DNA from: Diphasiastrum complanatum
Lineage: Eukaryota > Streptophyta > Lycopodiopsida > Lycopodiales > Lycopodiaceae
Length of the DNA: 64,000 nucleotides
Assembly (NCBI GenBank): GCA_029204225.1
Contig: CM055095.1
Location: 32,923,732 to 32,987,731, forward strand
Direction of reading: 5' to 3'
Both the position numbers and the translations under genes were made by a program. How positions within the stretch are numbered: the first letter of the stretch is position 1; each line of letters begins with the position of its first letter. Positions 13,601 to 23,850 of the stretch are shown one piece after another. Below the pieces are notes generated by a model. That model ran no database searches. It was not told the origin of the DNA and was given only the letters and a program-made list of their open reading frames with translations.

Positions 13601-14939
13601 TTTTTTTTTGGGTTTTTCAAGTGTTGTTTTAGTATTTTTCACTTTTCTGCAAATCTGTTGGGAAAAAACTCTTGCCAGCTTCTAGGCAGGTCTGGAACAA
13701 AGTTCTCAGGTTGCTGCCAATCGAAACTTTACAACTTAGATTTTGGGATTTCTACATTATTTTATTTAGATGGTCCGTCTATTATTCCATGGTACAATAT
13801 TCTACAAGTGTGCTCATTGGGTTATGAGATTACGACCCTCGGACCTATTTTCTATTTCTTGAAAATTATTTTTCTATTTTTTAATTTTTGTCGGGCCCAT
13901 TTATTTATGTATTTCCAACAATAAAGTTTATTAGTCAAATCAACATAACCCAAGTGGTGGTATTTATAGTAGTGATATCGATGATGAGCTAAATTGACAT
14001 CAATTAAAACAATATTACAATTCACAAAACAAGCACGTTGTAGTAAATGAATTTTGTTCTACAACAAGAGAAATCATCACCTTCTATCCATGTGTTGATC
14101 TATATAGTAGTATATTAACATCTTGGTGATCAATGTAATAGTCACTATGGTGCTTCTTACAATCACTCTGAGTCTTCTTACATACAATCAAGTCCTATCA
14201 TGATTAAACAATGGTTGTAACATTATCAACTCTATTTTCCTCTCTATAACAATCAAGCTTTATTGATGATGGTGGGAAAGTACATCTATGGTCCTGCACT
14301 TATCTAGTGGCAACATTGGATGGAATATGAGGCATTGGCATGTTCAAAAAATCGTTGGTGAGCAGAGCCGTTGCCGGCGCCGGGACCACACACATTGGTG
14401 CCACCTTCACACGGGACCACACTGGGGCACTGGGCACCAGGCCTGTGCACAAGCACCTCCATCCTCACGCATGCATGGGAGATAACGGGCAGTTTCATAA
14501 TATATGCAGGCAGATACATTTCTCCAAGTTGATTATGGGACAAATTAAGATCTGCCACGTGGAGAAGAGGTCCGGGCAGGGTGGGCAGACTGGGCGGGTA
14601 GCAACAGGCCGGCACCTGGGACACGTGTCGGGAGCTGAAGAGGGTCGGGGCCAAACCCCGATGTGCTAATAAGATATGAGGGTGAGCAGAGGCGAGCAGG
14701 CAAACTGGCGAGCGGGTAGCGAGATATCTGCAGCAATGGCACGCTCTTTTGAGGGGTTCATTCCCTGCTGAGGGGCTTTTGGTTATAGCTTTTCATTGTA
14801 GAGGCATTCAGGGCAATCACGACTCTTGATGTTTGCTTTCTGTTTTCACAGGGTTTTCTTAGGATGCTTTGTTCATGTTGCCTTGCCCTTGGCTTGGAAT
14901 ACTTCTCTATCCTCTTTTTCTAGCCTTGTTGTCTTGTTT

Positions 14940-16025
14940 TTATTCTTCAGTTGAGCTCTGCTTGTGTTTTTCAGCACAGACTTTGTAGCTTCCTTGAGGT
15001 TTTCCCTTCCTTTTTACCTTTTGGTCTCCTTGTGGCGACTTGACCTCTTTTGTCTCTACTGGTGACTGTTGCTGGTTTTCTTCTTTTTTTCTAGGCTCTC
15101 GAGGGCCAAGCATTTCTCTTCTCATTCTTTCAACGAGCATGCTAATCAGGTTCGCCCTCCCCATCTCAGTATATTGGTCAACTTGGAAAAAGTTAATGTT
15201 TCTAAGGATTCAAGTAGTTTTCTAGATGACCCCTCCTCTCTCGCTTTTCTTCATGACATTGAAGCCCTTTTTGGTTCACAATTTTCTCTCTTTGAAACTT
15301 CAGTGGCCATTTTGTTCGGTGCTCTCTCCCCCGATCCTTCCACTTTTAAGGACTTTATTTGTCAAATTATCGTTCCCCATTCCGAATGTTTCATTAGATT
15401 TGAATCTCTTTCTACTAACTGTTTTCTGTTGCATTTCAACTCCAAATCGGGTGCCTCGAAAATCCTTCTTGCTTCTCCTTTTCGCTTTAAGAATTCTGTT
15501 GTTTTTGCTTCTAAGTTTAGGAAAGTCTTCAACCTTCTTAACGCTTCCACCATCTCTCTTCCGGTCCACCTCTCGCTTCCTTTTTTTCCTACTAAATTCA
15601 AGTGTCTTCTTTTCAGCTTCTTTCGAATCTTAGAGAGGTTCTTGATATCGAAGATGATTTCTACTATTTCTCCCCTCATGTCAAAGCATGCATTCTCTGG
15701 AATTTGAGTACTGCTCTCCCTTCGCAGCTCCATATTTTTTATGGCGAGGGTTTTTTTAGCCAGCCTATTCATTTTGGACCTCTTCCTGTTTTCTGCTCTT
15801 CATGTCTCAACCTTTCTTCTTGCTCTTGTGCGGGTTCTTCATGCTCTCTTTCTACCTCAGACTTCCAAACAGTGCTGCACAAGAAGAAACACGCTCGTTC
15901 TTCTCCCCTCTCCCTGGTCAAATCTCCCTCTGACTTTGGCCTCCCCCTTCTTGGCAGATCCCGAAGCTTTAGCTAGTTGGAGAGCTCCCCCAAAGAGAAT
16001 TGCTCTCCTCCTAGCTCTCATATGA
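14940..16025 (+). pseudogene. LINE-type ORF1 remnant, DUF4283-like
   Basis: Two overlapping plus-strand frames joined near 15600 give a protein resembling the DUF4283 region of plant L1-type ORF1: CFIRFESLSTNCFLLHF, then SLPVHLSLPFF in place of the usual VWVRLPGLP-type segment. A segment with ACILWNLSTALPSQLHIFYG and a Cys-rich end (FCSSCLNLSSCSC) corresponds to the terminal zinc knuckle, followed by a basic KKKHARSS tail. The order of segments fits the family, but the Cys spacing is abnormal. A frameshift at about 15600 and the lack of an endonuclease/RT ORF2 downstream show it is a dead fragment. The CT-rich 14740-14940 stretch may be its 5' untranslated region. Function in the family is nucleic-acid binding for LINE RNPs. 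Confidence 0.5.
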
Positions 16026-16439
16026 ACAGCTCATAAGTAACTACTGCAGATCTGTCCCTGGTGAAGATCTTACATGCAGTAAGAAGACCCTTTCTTACGA
16101 TTCAGACAGCCCTTCCACTCTACAATTGTAGAGACTTGGGCTTTATTCCTCTGCTACTACTGTCTCTTCTCCTAGCACTATGATTGCAGCTAGCATCTCT
16201 ATTGTTAATGGGAAAATGAGGGATGAACAAGGAAAAAAAAAGGATGCCATAAACAGCCCTGCTAACCCTCGGATACTTCAAGCTAGATGAGCTGTAAATC
16301 CTCACAGCTCCAACGTTGCCGCGGAAGAAGACATCCTGCAGGAGAATATTCAGAATTGCAATCAATCTTTACCCCTTCAAAATGGAAGGAGAACTGTCTC
16401 AAACACGCTTAAACCTACTATGCCTTACCAGGTCGCACA

Positions 16440-16866
16440 CACAAGGCACATTCGTGGTCAAAGATCAAAGCGCATTTTTGGATGATTCATGGTTTCTGGA
16501 TTTTGGAGCAACTCAACATATGACCAATCAACATGAGATCTTCAACTCCTACACTCCTTACAACACGAAGAAATTTGTTCATCTTGGTGACAATAGTACT
16601 CACAGTATTGAAGGTAAAGGTACTGTAAGATTGCGGTTCCAGCATGATCAATTCAAATTACTATCAAAGGTCTTATATGTTCCTAAACTCTCTACAAATC
16701 TGTTATCAGTGAGTAGAATTACAGATTTAGGTCATAAGATAGAATTTGAATCTGATCAATGCAAAATTAGTGATAAGAGTAATAAGATCCTTGCACTCGG
16801 TAGAGAGAACTTCCTGTTTTTATTAATAAAAGATGGGAAAACCCATCAGAGTACAAAGGAATGCAT
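16440..16866 (+). pseudogene. Copia protease/GAG-pre fragment (element 1 family)
   Basis: A fragment closely related to element 1 (compare 1200-1560): WFLD-GATQHM, KFVHLGDNST, VLYVPKLSTNLLSVSRITDLGH. The protease active site reads D-F-G rather than D-S-G, a one-base Ser-to-Phe change that would kill the enzyme. The fragment ends near 16866, close to the 3' end of the minus-strand non-LTR element. 16025-16440 holds no recognisable gene. Confidence 0.8.
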
Positions 16867-16940
16867 GTAGAAAGCGTAAAGGCCATAAGGCGAATTGAGA
16901 TACTGTACAAGTATAACAAAGCAACAATCTCGCAGAGTAT

Positions 16941-19900
16941 CTACATAAAGCCTACTGCTTGGTGTAAGTCGCTAGTTAAGACAGTTGGAAGTTTAGGTAG
17001 TGCAGGAAGCTGTGAAGCAGCCATTCCTGCAACTACGGCACGTCGAAGTATTGCAAGTGCCTGAGTGCGTTGTAAAGTCATCGAAACTCGTTGACGATAA
17101 TAAGCTGTAATGATAGATAAAGGTGAGGCACCACGACCTTGGAGTTTCGTTGCAAAACCTGCACAGGATGATAGAAAATCATCGAATTTCTTATGCAGGC
17201 ACCCATATGTTTCCAAAGCAAAAGGGATAAAGCCTTCTCCAGGAGTGCGATGTGAATAATCTCGCTCTTTATCTAGAGCTGCATGAGAAGCAGCGGCACC
17301 CTGAGTAGTTGAAGCACGACGAAGGAGGTCAGGCCGCGAAGGATCAGCAACAACAACATCCCCAAGCGTGCGAATTCCCTCGCGCGAAAGAACAAGTTCA
17401 ACTCGACGCCGAGGCGACTGTGAATCAGACATAGACAAGATGTGGGTCTGCTCCCGAACAACATGAAAGCCGCACTCATGAGCAATAGATGCCAATACGT
17501 CACGAATGGAATCATGAGTCGCAGTGCGCTCTCCGCCAGAAGGGCAACGCATGAGATGAGTGCCAATAGGATCAACAGGGTGACCACAGGAACATTTTGT
17601 CAAACCTGCCAGCACTGGATGAGAGAGACCCAACCTAACCCGAAGAGCGGTGAGAAACAACTCTGAAGAAAGGCGCAAGTGGGGAACAACAGGGCGCGCA
17701 ACAAGCCAAGCACCAGCACCCGGGCCTGCACAAGACAAAAGGCGAGCCCGAGTCTCATCGGAAGGTGAATCACTGAGAAGCTGAGTGAAAGCATGTGAGT
17801 GGAAGCGCTCCAAAAGATACTTCTGAAAATGAGCACGCTGATGGCTAAGCAAAGACTCAAAAGGAGGGAAAGAAGCTCGCACATGTGGAGGAATGAGATC
17901 CTTGGTCGCACGAAGATGTAGTTGGAAAGGAAGAATGCCTGTTTCCACATGAGCTATTGAATCGAGAAGAATGGGCTTGTTGTCCTGCTGAAACCGAGAG
18001 ATAAGTGCAGAGGCAACAAGGGCCCAACTTCCCATAAAAGCAGCTAGAGTAATAGAAGCTATGCAAGAAAGACCAACACCTCCGGACGAAGCGGGAAGAG
18101 AGACTTGTCGCTTAACGAACTGACCATTGGGAATACGAAAGGATTCTGAACCCATCAAGCGACCCAGAATATCTGATAAAGTATTATCGAAATCTTGTAG
18201 CAAAGCCAAAACATCAGGAGAGGGAGGAATACACCGTAGAATATAACTTGGCCGTTGAGCGAAGCATTGAGTGAGAATCCCTAGAGCAACTTGAACATTG
18301 CCAAGCTTTGGTAGCAGATCAACGTGACGAAGATGCGCACTCAAAGTGTCCCGCAAAGAGGAAACCACAAAATCCGAGAAACCTATAGGAATACCAAGCA
18401 CTCTAATCCCATCAACCGGAGTATTGAAACCTGTAGGTAAAAGGGATCTCAGGAAGGAGGCCCTGAGGACACCAAGCAACACACTTAGAGGGATTGACAG
18501 TGAGGCCCAAAGCCGAAAGTTGCTGAGAGAAATGTAGGAAAGCCGGAAAGACGTCATTAGCAGGTCCCACAATATGTGTGTCATCAGCAATAGAGGGAAA
18601 CAAACAAGAAGGAAAAGCAGCAGAAGAAGCACGCAATGCCTGAAAGTGCGCCAAAGCAAAAAGAACACCACCCAAGGGATCACCTTGTCTGATACCATCA
18701 GCAGACGAGATAACCGAAACATCACCTGAGCGAGAAGCATGACTGAAATATAGAAGCACATCCATGGAATAAAAAGAGCAAACAAACGGGATGAGCTGAG
18801 CGAGAGGACCGTGAGCCGTCTGAAGTTCTTGGAAAATGGCCCCTCGGGAAACAGAATTGAAAGCATTTTTAACATCCACCTGAAGGACAACCCAATCTGG
18901 ATGAAGATCCAAGGTAGCACGCAAAGCATGTATAACTGTCTCGTAACCGCCAGGAGTAGCACAACCAAACTGATGAGGAAATAGGTGGTCATGAAATCCA
19001 AGGCTATCAAACGAGCAGCACCAAGAATACGAGCAATAGAAAGAGGAATACGGCCACATGCTACGGAAGAGCAAACTTGAAAGAGCAAACCAAACCCGCT
19101 AGCAGAGTCATTAGGAGAAAAACAGTCACGAAGATGCTTGAAAACCATACAAGAAGGACCCCCAGTTGACAAATGAGGGCTGCGTAAAAAAACATTAAGA
19201 AAATGAGATGGTGAGAGCTGCAAATCGGAATCAGGTTCAAAGTCCTCAACAAAAGAAAGAAGGGAGTCATTTGTCAGTGGGTGAAGAAGCTCCAAAGCCT
19301 GAAGGGTGGCAGCAGAAGGAGTAGCTGGACTTGTAGGAGCTAGAGCACGAGCTGCACGAGAATACTCACCCACTTGCCCAAGTAAAACACAGCGACGCAC
19401 CCGACGATGAACAGGGGGTATAGAAACACCATCCGAAGTCGAATCCCGCTGAGCAGCAAGCGCATAACAGCGAAGGAAATGCTCTTCTTGCAGATTTTTC
19501 CAATTTCCTGACATAAAGCGACGAATCCTGTTGCGAGTTTCCCTATGACCAACATCACCACCTCGAGGAGGCAGAGGCAAACACCAGAGAGGAAAAAGCA
19601 AAAAGACATGCCAAGCTGCAATATCGAAGGGTTGGAAGCCAGATGAGACAAAGGTAAGGACAAAGCTCTCTGGACGTCTAAGCGCAAGGCAAAGGGAATG
19701 TGTGCATAAAGATGAGGACGAGGAAAACCTAAGTGAAAAGCGGTCAAAATATCAAGGGAGCGAATCCAGGTCCAAGCCGAGTCAGGTGGTGAAATGGGAG
19801 CAGGATGAGGTGCAAGGTCGACATTGGTTAAGGCGAGTTGTTGACGAAAAGCAGAGCAAGCGTTATGATGGCGAGAAAGACCGACACCTTGCACATAAAG

Positions 19901-20194
19901 GCGACCATAGCCTGCACATGGAACACGGGGGCAAGAAGAGGAAGAAGGAGAAAGCTGAGAAACAGAAAGAGAGGAAGAAAGCTGATGGCGAAGATGGGGC
20001 AGACAGTATGGCACCACCTGGCCAGAGGAGACAAGCAAAGAATCCGCAACATCACGATGGGCTTCATGACGCGCGCAAGAAGGGGAAGCACTAGAAGGAT
20101 GCTCTGAAGGGGAAGCAGGTCTCTTTTCTCCACATCGAGCAAGAGGATTGAAATTCGGGAGTTGCAAAGGATGAGAAGATTCTTGAGGAACCAT
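16941..20194 (-). mobile_element. Non-LTR retrotransposon with C2H2 finger, RT, CCHC and restriction-like endonuclease
   Basis: A minus-strand polyprotein read from the ATG at 20194. The N-terminus is Pro/Ser-rich, with a C2H2-like finger at about 19933-19856 (CPRVPC...GLSRHHNAC). A frameshift near 19600-19660 leads to PPRGGDVGHRETR. The RT palm is in a third frame (about 19000-18430): QVDVKNAFNSVSR (motif A, Asp at about 18876), GIRQGDPLGG (motif B), ADDT (motif C, about 18585) and VNPSKC (motif D). The frame then returns to the long one for the thumb/linker, a knuckle CSCGH...GTHLMRC (about 17594-17544) and a PD-(D/E)XK-like endonuclease, with LGDVVVADP (about 17360), DKERDY (about 17270) and FALETYG. 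The order matches R2/NeSL-type early-branching non-LTR elements, not L1. Part of RT upstream of motif A seems deleted. It is inactive. There is no clear poly-A tail and no target duplication was found. Confidence 0.8.
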
Positions 20195-20468
20195 ATTGAC
20201 AGAACTACATAGGAACGCACTTGCCTTAGATAGGATTATACATTGGCAATATTCACCCAAACTTTCTGTCTCGAATAGAAATTCAAAGGATATCTGTACA
20301 GTATATCCTCAATGGAGCCCGTTCTCGTCCTGTCCAGAAAAGTAGATCGAAACAAAGCATTAATTGTTGAACTTCCCTGTTGTTGGGATGATATGAGTCT
20401 CAATCTGACGTAGCCACCATTTCTTAACACGAGTATCCTTTGAAAAGCATGAGAGTTTGTTCCATTAA

Positions 20469-20596
20469 TCAACGACCTCCAAACTGTGGATTCATCCCCA
20501 GTAGCATCTTGTTACCAGATGGTACATATGCAACATTTGGGTTCCTTGCAAGAGTAGCAGCAACATCCTTGGAAGCCTCAATCCGACGCAATTCAA
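20469..20596 (-). pseudogene. Prohibitin (type I) last exon, isolated
   Basis: On the minus strand an acceptor AG (20598-20597), preceded by pyrimidine-rich sequence, opens an exon reading ELRRIEASKDVAATLA, then NVAYVPSGNKMLL and GMNPQFGGR before a TGA at 20471-20469. This matches the C-terminus of type I (PHB1-like) prohibitins, inner mitochondrial membrane scaffold proteins; the human protein has ELRKLEAAEDIAYQL and ITYLPAGQSVLL in the same places. No upstream exon was found before the Copia fragment that begins by 20756, so I call it a gene fragment or pseudogene. Sequence 20260-20468 would be its 3' untranslated region. An intact distant gene with a very long intron cannot be excluded. 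Confidence 0.7.
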
Positions 20597-20755
20597 CTAT
20601 GTACCAGAAGCTAGAAGACTAGAGGAGTGTCCACGTAGCCCACGCAAAACAAGCGCACCAAGAACTAGAAACTAGAAGAGCAAAGAAGACCAAAAGAAGC
20701 GCACCACCATCAGCTGGTGTTTGTTATGATTGATACTGATCTTGTGTATTGGCTT

Positions 20756-21150
20756 TGGTATCAAAGCCTTGATCCTCAGCGATACTCTGGCTGCTGCGAT
20801 GGTATACCTGATGTCACAAACATTAGCTCGACGAAAACCTTGGCGGCTGGTTTGAGACAAGATTACTTATATAGATTGGCACAATATTATTTTGAGTCTA
20901 GTCAAGCCTTGAAAACCTCTGTTCTAGTCAATAAAGCATTACTATGGCATCATCGCTTAGGACACTTGAATCATGCATCCGTTATAAACACATCCTATCG
21001 TAGGCTGATTGGATCATTGTTATATCTAGCAGACAACATTAGACCTTATATAGCGTTTGCAGTATATTGTTGAGCCAATATAATCAGAACCCAAGATCGT
21101 TACATTAGAAGTTGGCAAAGAGAATACTACAATATCTTCAAGAAACGAAA
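20756..21150 (+). pseudogene. Internally deleted Copia fragment
   Basis: A PBS-like TGGTATCAAAGC at 20756-20767 (one base from the usual TGGTATCAGAGC) is followed by GLRQDYLYRLAQ, then LLWHHRLGHLNHAS (GAG-pre-integrase). Within a few codons it jumps to SYRRLIGSLLYL, which belongs to the end of RT. Roughly a thousand residues of integrase and RT are deleted at this join. After a frameshift near 21075 the RT tail (YNQNP, KRILQYLQET) continues to about 21150. Confidence 0.75.
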
Positions 21151-22105
21151 CTAGACTTTGGCTATTTTTTGCTTACTAGGCCACCCGCTATTTTTCCGCC
21201 AAATTGAAAGCCAAATCGGCGTCGCTTTCCAAAATGCACGCGTTGTTCTTGGTAAACACCTCTTACTTAAGTATAATTTGTAGTACAACTGAAATTGTTT
21301 GATTGCCAAACAATGCTCAAGGTATAAGTTAAGCGTATTGGATTTACTCCTTATTGTTCTAATTTGAATCCTATTAGCATCGATTTACAATTAATTATTC
21401 AAGAGTCCAATCGAACATTATGTTGTAGACCTATAGATCTATACACGAAAAAACGAAACAAGAAAAATTCATCAAAGAATAAAAAATTCATCTGTTTCAA
21501 TTATAACCAGAATGGAATTTATTTCGACCCATCTCGATCTCGATACAGGGTCGATATATTTCTCAATCCATATATATCAATACAAGTTTTTCAATCTAGA
21601 TCAATTTCAAACCTACAGACATGGTGGTGTATATATGTTGAAACAGACGCGTGTGGGTATGTGATGTCTCATAAACACACGTGGGCGTGTGATTCTCGCA
21701 AAAATCTTGCATGACTCTGTGCCCGCAAAAAATTGAAATTTCTTGACTTGCGTGGTGCTTGTGAAATTTGTCACCTTGCCTACCATCCACATGTTGTGGT
21801 AGTGCTTGGAAAAATTACGGAACCCCTTTGCCCAAAAATTTCTGGACCTAAGTGCTTGGGACTCGCATGTGCTTGAGGAAGTGCTCCGGACCCTCATGGT
21901 GCCAACGAATTTTTCAGCCGGCCTTGAAATCTTTCTCTCTCTCTTTTGTGTTGACTAATTGGAGGAAAGCAACTGGCTGTACCACTCTACCACTGATTTG
22001 TGGTGTAGAAAGAGTAGCTAATGAGATTGGTGTAGAAAGTTTTCTCAAATAGGCATCTTTTGTTAGAGCTGAGTCTTGAGATATAAGTTGTGACTTATAA
22101 GAACA
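21151..22105. other. No gene recognised
   Basis: AT-rich sequence with only short open frames that resemble no family I know. Around 21640-21740 there are partly self-complementary stretches rich in cacacg/cgtgtg. Confidence 0.5.
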
Positions 22106-22113
22106 ATTACATG

Positions 22114-22457
22114 CAGTGTTCGGGAAACCTATTTGAGGTTTCTCTCCAAAACCCGAGATGTGAAACAGTTCTTCGGCCTCTATTGAGTGCTCTTACTTGC
22201 CGATTTTCCCCTATAAAACCAAGATTTATGACATAAAAAATCTTGTACAATTTTGCCATGCCGATTTTTGAAAAAAGGTGCCGATATGTGAAAAAGTTCT
22301 TCGGCCTCTATTAAGTGACAAGGTCTTACTTGCCAATTTTTCCCTATAAAACCCAAGATTTATGACATAAAAAATCTTGTACAATTTTGCCATGCCGATC
22401 TTTAAAAAAGATGCCAATTTCATTTCATTCTTAAACTATGTCGGCTTTCCCGAACAC
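22114..22457. mobile_element. hAT-like MITE
   Basis: An 8-bp repeat attacatg flanks the element (22106-22113 and 22458-22465). The left end reads CAGTGTTCGGGAAA and the right end TTTCCCGAACAC, giving inverted termini of about 12 bp. An 8-bp duplication and CAGTG termini are typical of hAT transposons. The right end lacks the final two bases expected from the left end. The 344-bp element encodes nothing and consists mainly of an internal tandem duplication (22157-22282 and 22283-22415). Confidence 0.7.
22157..22415. repeat. Tandem duplication, about 126-133 bp unit
   Basis: Two adjacent, slightly diverged copies of a unit beginning gatgtgaaa or gatatgtgaaa, sharing ttcttcggcctctatt and ctataaaa...caagatttatgacat. 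They lie inside the hAT-like MITE. Confidence 0.9.
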
Positions 22458-22559
22458 ATTACATGTTGTTAGTCTCACCATGATTCATGTGCATAGTGTC
22501 CTCGTGTGATTCATGATTCAAGGGAGTTGGCGGTTTTCAAAAACTTTTCAAAGAGTTCT

Positions 22560-22910
22560 CCCAGCTGCCCAGTACGTCTCTGTCCTTTGGTCGCACCATT
22601 TTTCTCTGTCAGCCTTTCTCTCTCAGTCGCTCGCCAGAGCTCCATCTCTCCCTTTCAGCCTTGCTCTCTCGCGTCTCTCCCTTTCTCACTCAGTCGCTCG
22701 CCAGAGCTCCACATTGCGGAGGGGCCCAGAGCTCCAGATTGCCAGAAGGACGGGTGGAGGGGAACTGCTTGTGGCAAAGAGAGAAGGTACGTTGCTCTCT
22801 TTTGAATGCTCTTGCAATCTTGCTAATCAAATGAAGCATTTTGAGCTGCATTTTGAGAGAGTTGAAGCACAATGGTGTCTTCTCATGTTTGTTCCACACA
22901 AGGTAAGATT
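22560..22910 (+). other. CT-rich stretch with splice-donor-like sites, unassigned
   Basis: A pyrimidine-rich stretch includes a repeated ctctcagtcgctcgccagagctcc (about 22620 and 22690). A gag-aag/gtacg donor-like site occurs near 22787, and an ATG at 22872 is followed about 10 codons later by caag/gtaaga. This could be the remains of 5' exons of an unknown transcript. No protein similarity is seen and the interpretation is weak. Confidence 0.2.
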
Positions 22911-23036
22911 TTTTACATTTATGAAGGCTTTCGAGTTAAATTGATTGCGCTGCGACTGAAGGCACATAAAGGCAAGGATGAGGAAATTTCCGGTTCAACT
23001 TTGCTACCACTTCTTCCTATTCCCCTGTATGTGAGG

Positions 23037-23850
23037 TTATATGCTCCACAGAGACTCGCTTTGTTTTGATTTTGATGTAGAAGGCATAGGTTTTGATTTA
23101 ATAAGTGTTGGCTTAGCTTTTTTGGCCATGCCGTTCGCAAGAAGCCAGTTGACTGCTGCTGCTTCTGATATTTCCAACGTTTCTTCTTATCTTCACTGGA
23201 TTTTAAGCCAGAAACATGAACTCCTAATATCTTAAATTCAGGCTGCTGCTCAGTTTTGCTTTGATCTTCATCATGCTCACTATTTCCCATCATAGACAGT
23301 ACCCTCCTCCATAACTTTGGACGAAGTGGGACAAGGAGACGTTCTGTTTGAATCAATGCCATTATCGGTTCCCCTACTGGTTCGTAATTCTGCAGTGGGT
23401 CCCTTAGCTGGACTAGCATTGCCACCAGCTGCACATGGCCTTGGGCCTTTGTTTTGTAGTACGTACCAGCCTCTGCTTGCTAGTGCCTCCTACAAGACTA
23501 TTGTGATAAGCATTATGTGCAGCCAAGGTCGCAAGGGTATTCTCATTAGTTTCAGTTTCATCATATAAGCCCGCATCCAGTCTCATCCACTCTTCCAAAT
23601 TGCTGTTGACATAAAACTGTCTCCCCTAGCCTCCTCTTGCTGCAAGTTAGATCCGCCGTCCGGGAGGTGGCTGCCTGCAAATCCCTCCAGCAACTTGAAA
23701 CTATCATTCCTGCGCTTCCTGCTCCCCATATCATCTGCTTATCTGCTTCTTTCCAAGTCATTGCATCTTCCTCAGCAATATCAAGAGAGACAATAGCCTG
23801 TGAGTTCATGTCACGAACTCTCCTAAGCCTTTCTAGATTCCTACATTCCT
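23037..23850 (-). pseudogene. PLASTID MOVEMENT IMPAIRED1-like C-terminal pseudogene
   Basis: Minus-strand segments in the order of PMI1/PMIR proteins: MTWKEADKQMIWGAGSAG (like GKT.QQI.WEA), EEWMRLDAGLYDE, LATLAAHNA, VAMLVQLRDPLQNYEPVG, MALIQTERLLVP, FKILGVHVSGLK, then QQQS, WLLANGMAKKAK and ESLWSI before a TAA at 23039-23037. The family controls chloroplast and nuclear light-driven movement in plants. Frame changes near 23600, 23460 and 23130, and loss of the segment normally between the WEA and EEWMRLD regions, show it is broken. Everything N-terminal (the NT-C2 part) is absent. It could also be the end of a gene with unrecognised introns, but a frame change within the conserved WLLANG block argues against that. 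Confidence 0.75.

Noticed and set aside
14304-14669. Overlapping ORFs over a GC-rich stretch on both strands
   Set aside because: Open in several frames because of base composition; residues show no family motif.
15300-15772. Minus-strand Lys/Arg-rich ORFs
   Set aside because: Shadow of the plus-strand DUF4283-like ORF1, whose order of segments fits a known family.
16941-19601. A single intact 886-residue reverse transcriptase CDS
   Set aside because: The RT catalytic motifs are in another frame between about 19000 and 18430, and the N-terminal zinc finger is in yet another, so the long frame is not one functional protein.
19702-20107. Plus-strand Lys/Glu-rich ORFs
   Set aside because: Antisense to the Ser/Pro-rich N-terminal part of the non-LTR element; charged composition is a shadow effect.
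16440-21150. A single Copia split by insertion of the non-LTR element (pieces at 16.4-16.9 kb and 20.8-21.1 kb)
   Set aside because: The two pieces overlap in the GAG-pre region (both carry the LALG/LAAG...LY.L segment) and a prohibitin exon lies between, so simple interruption does not fit.
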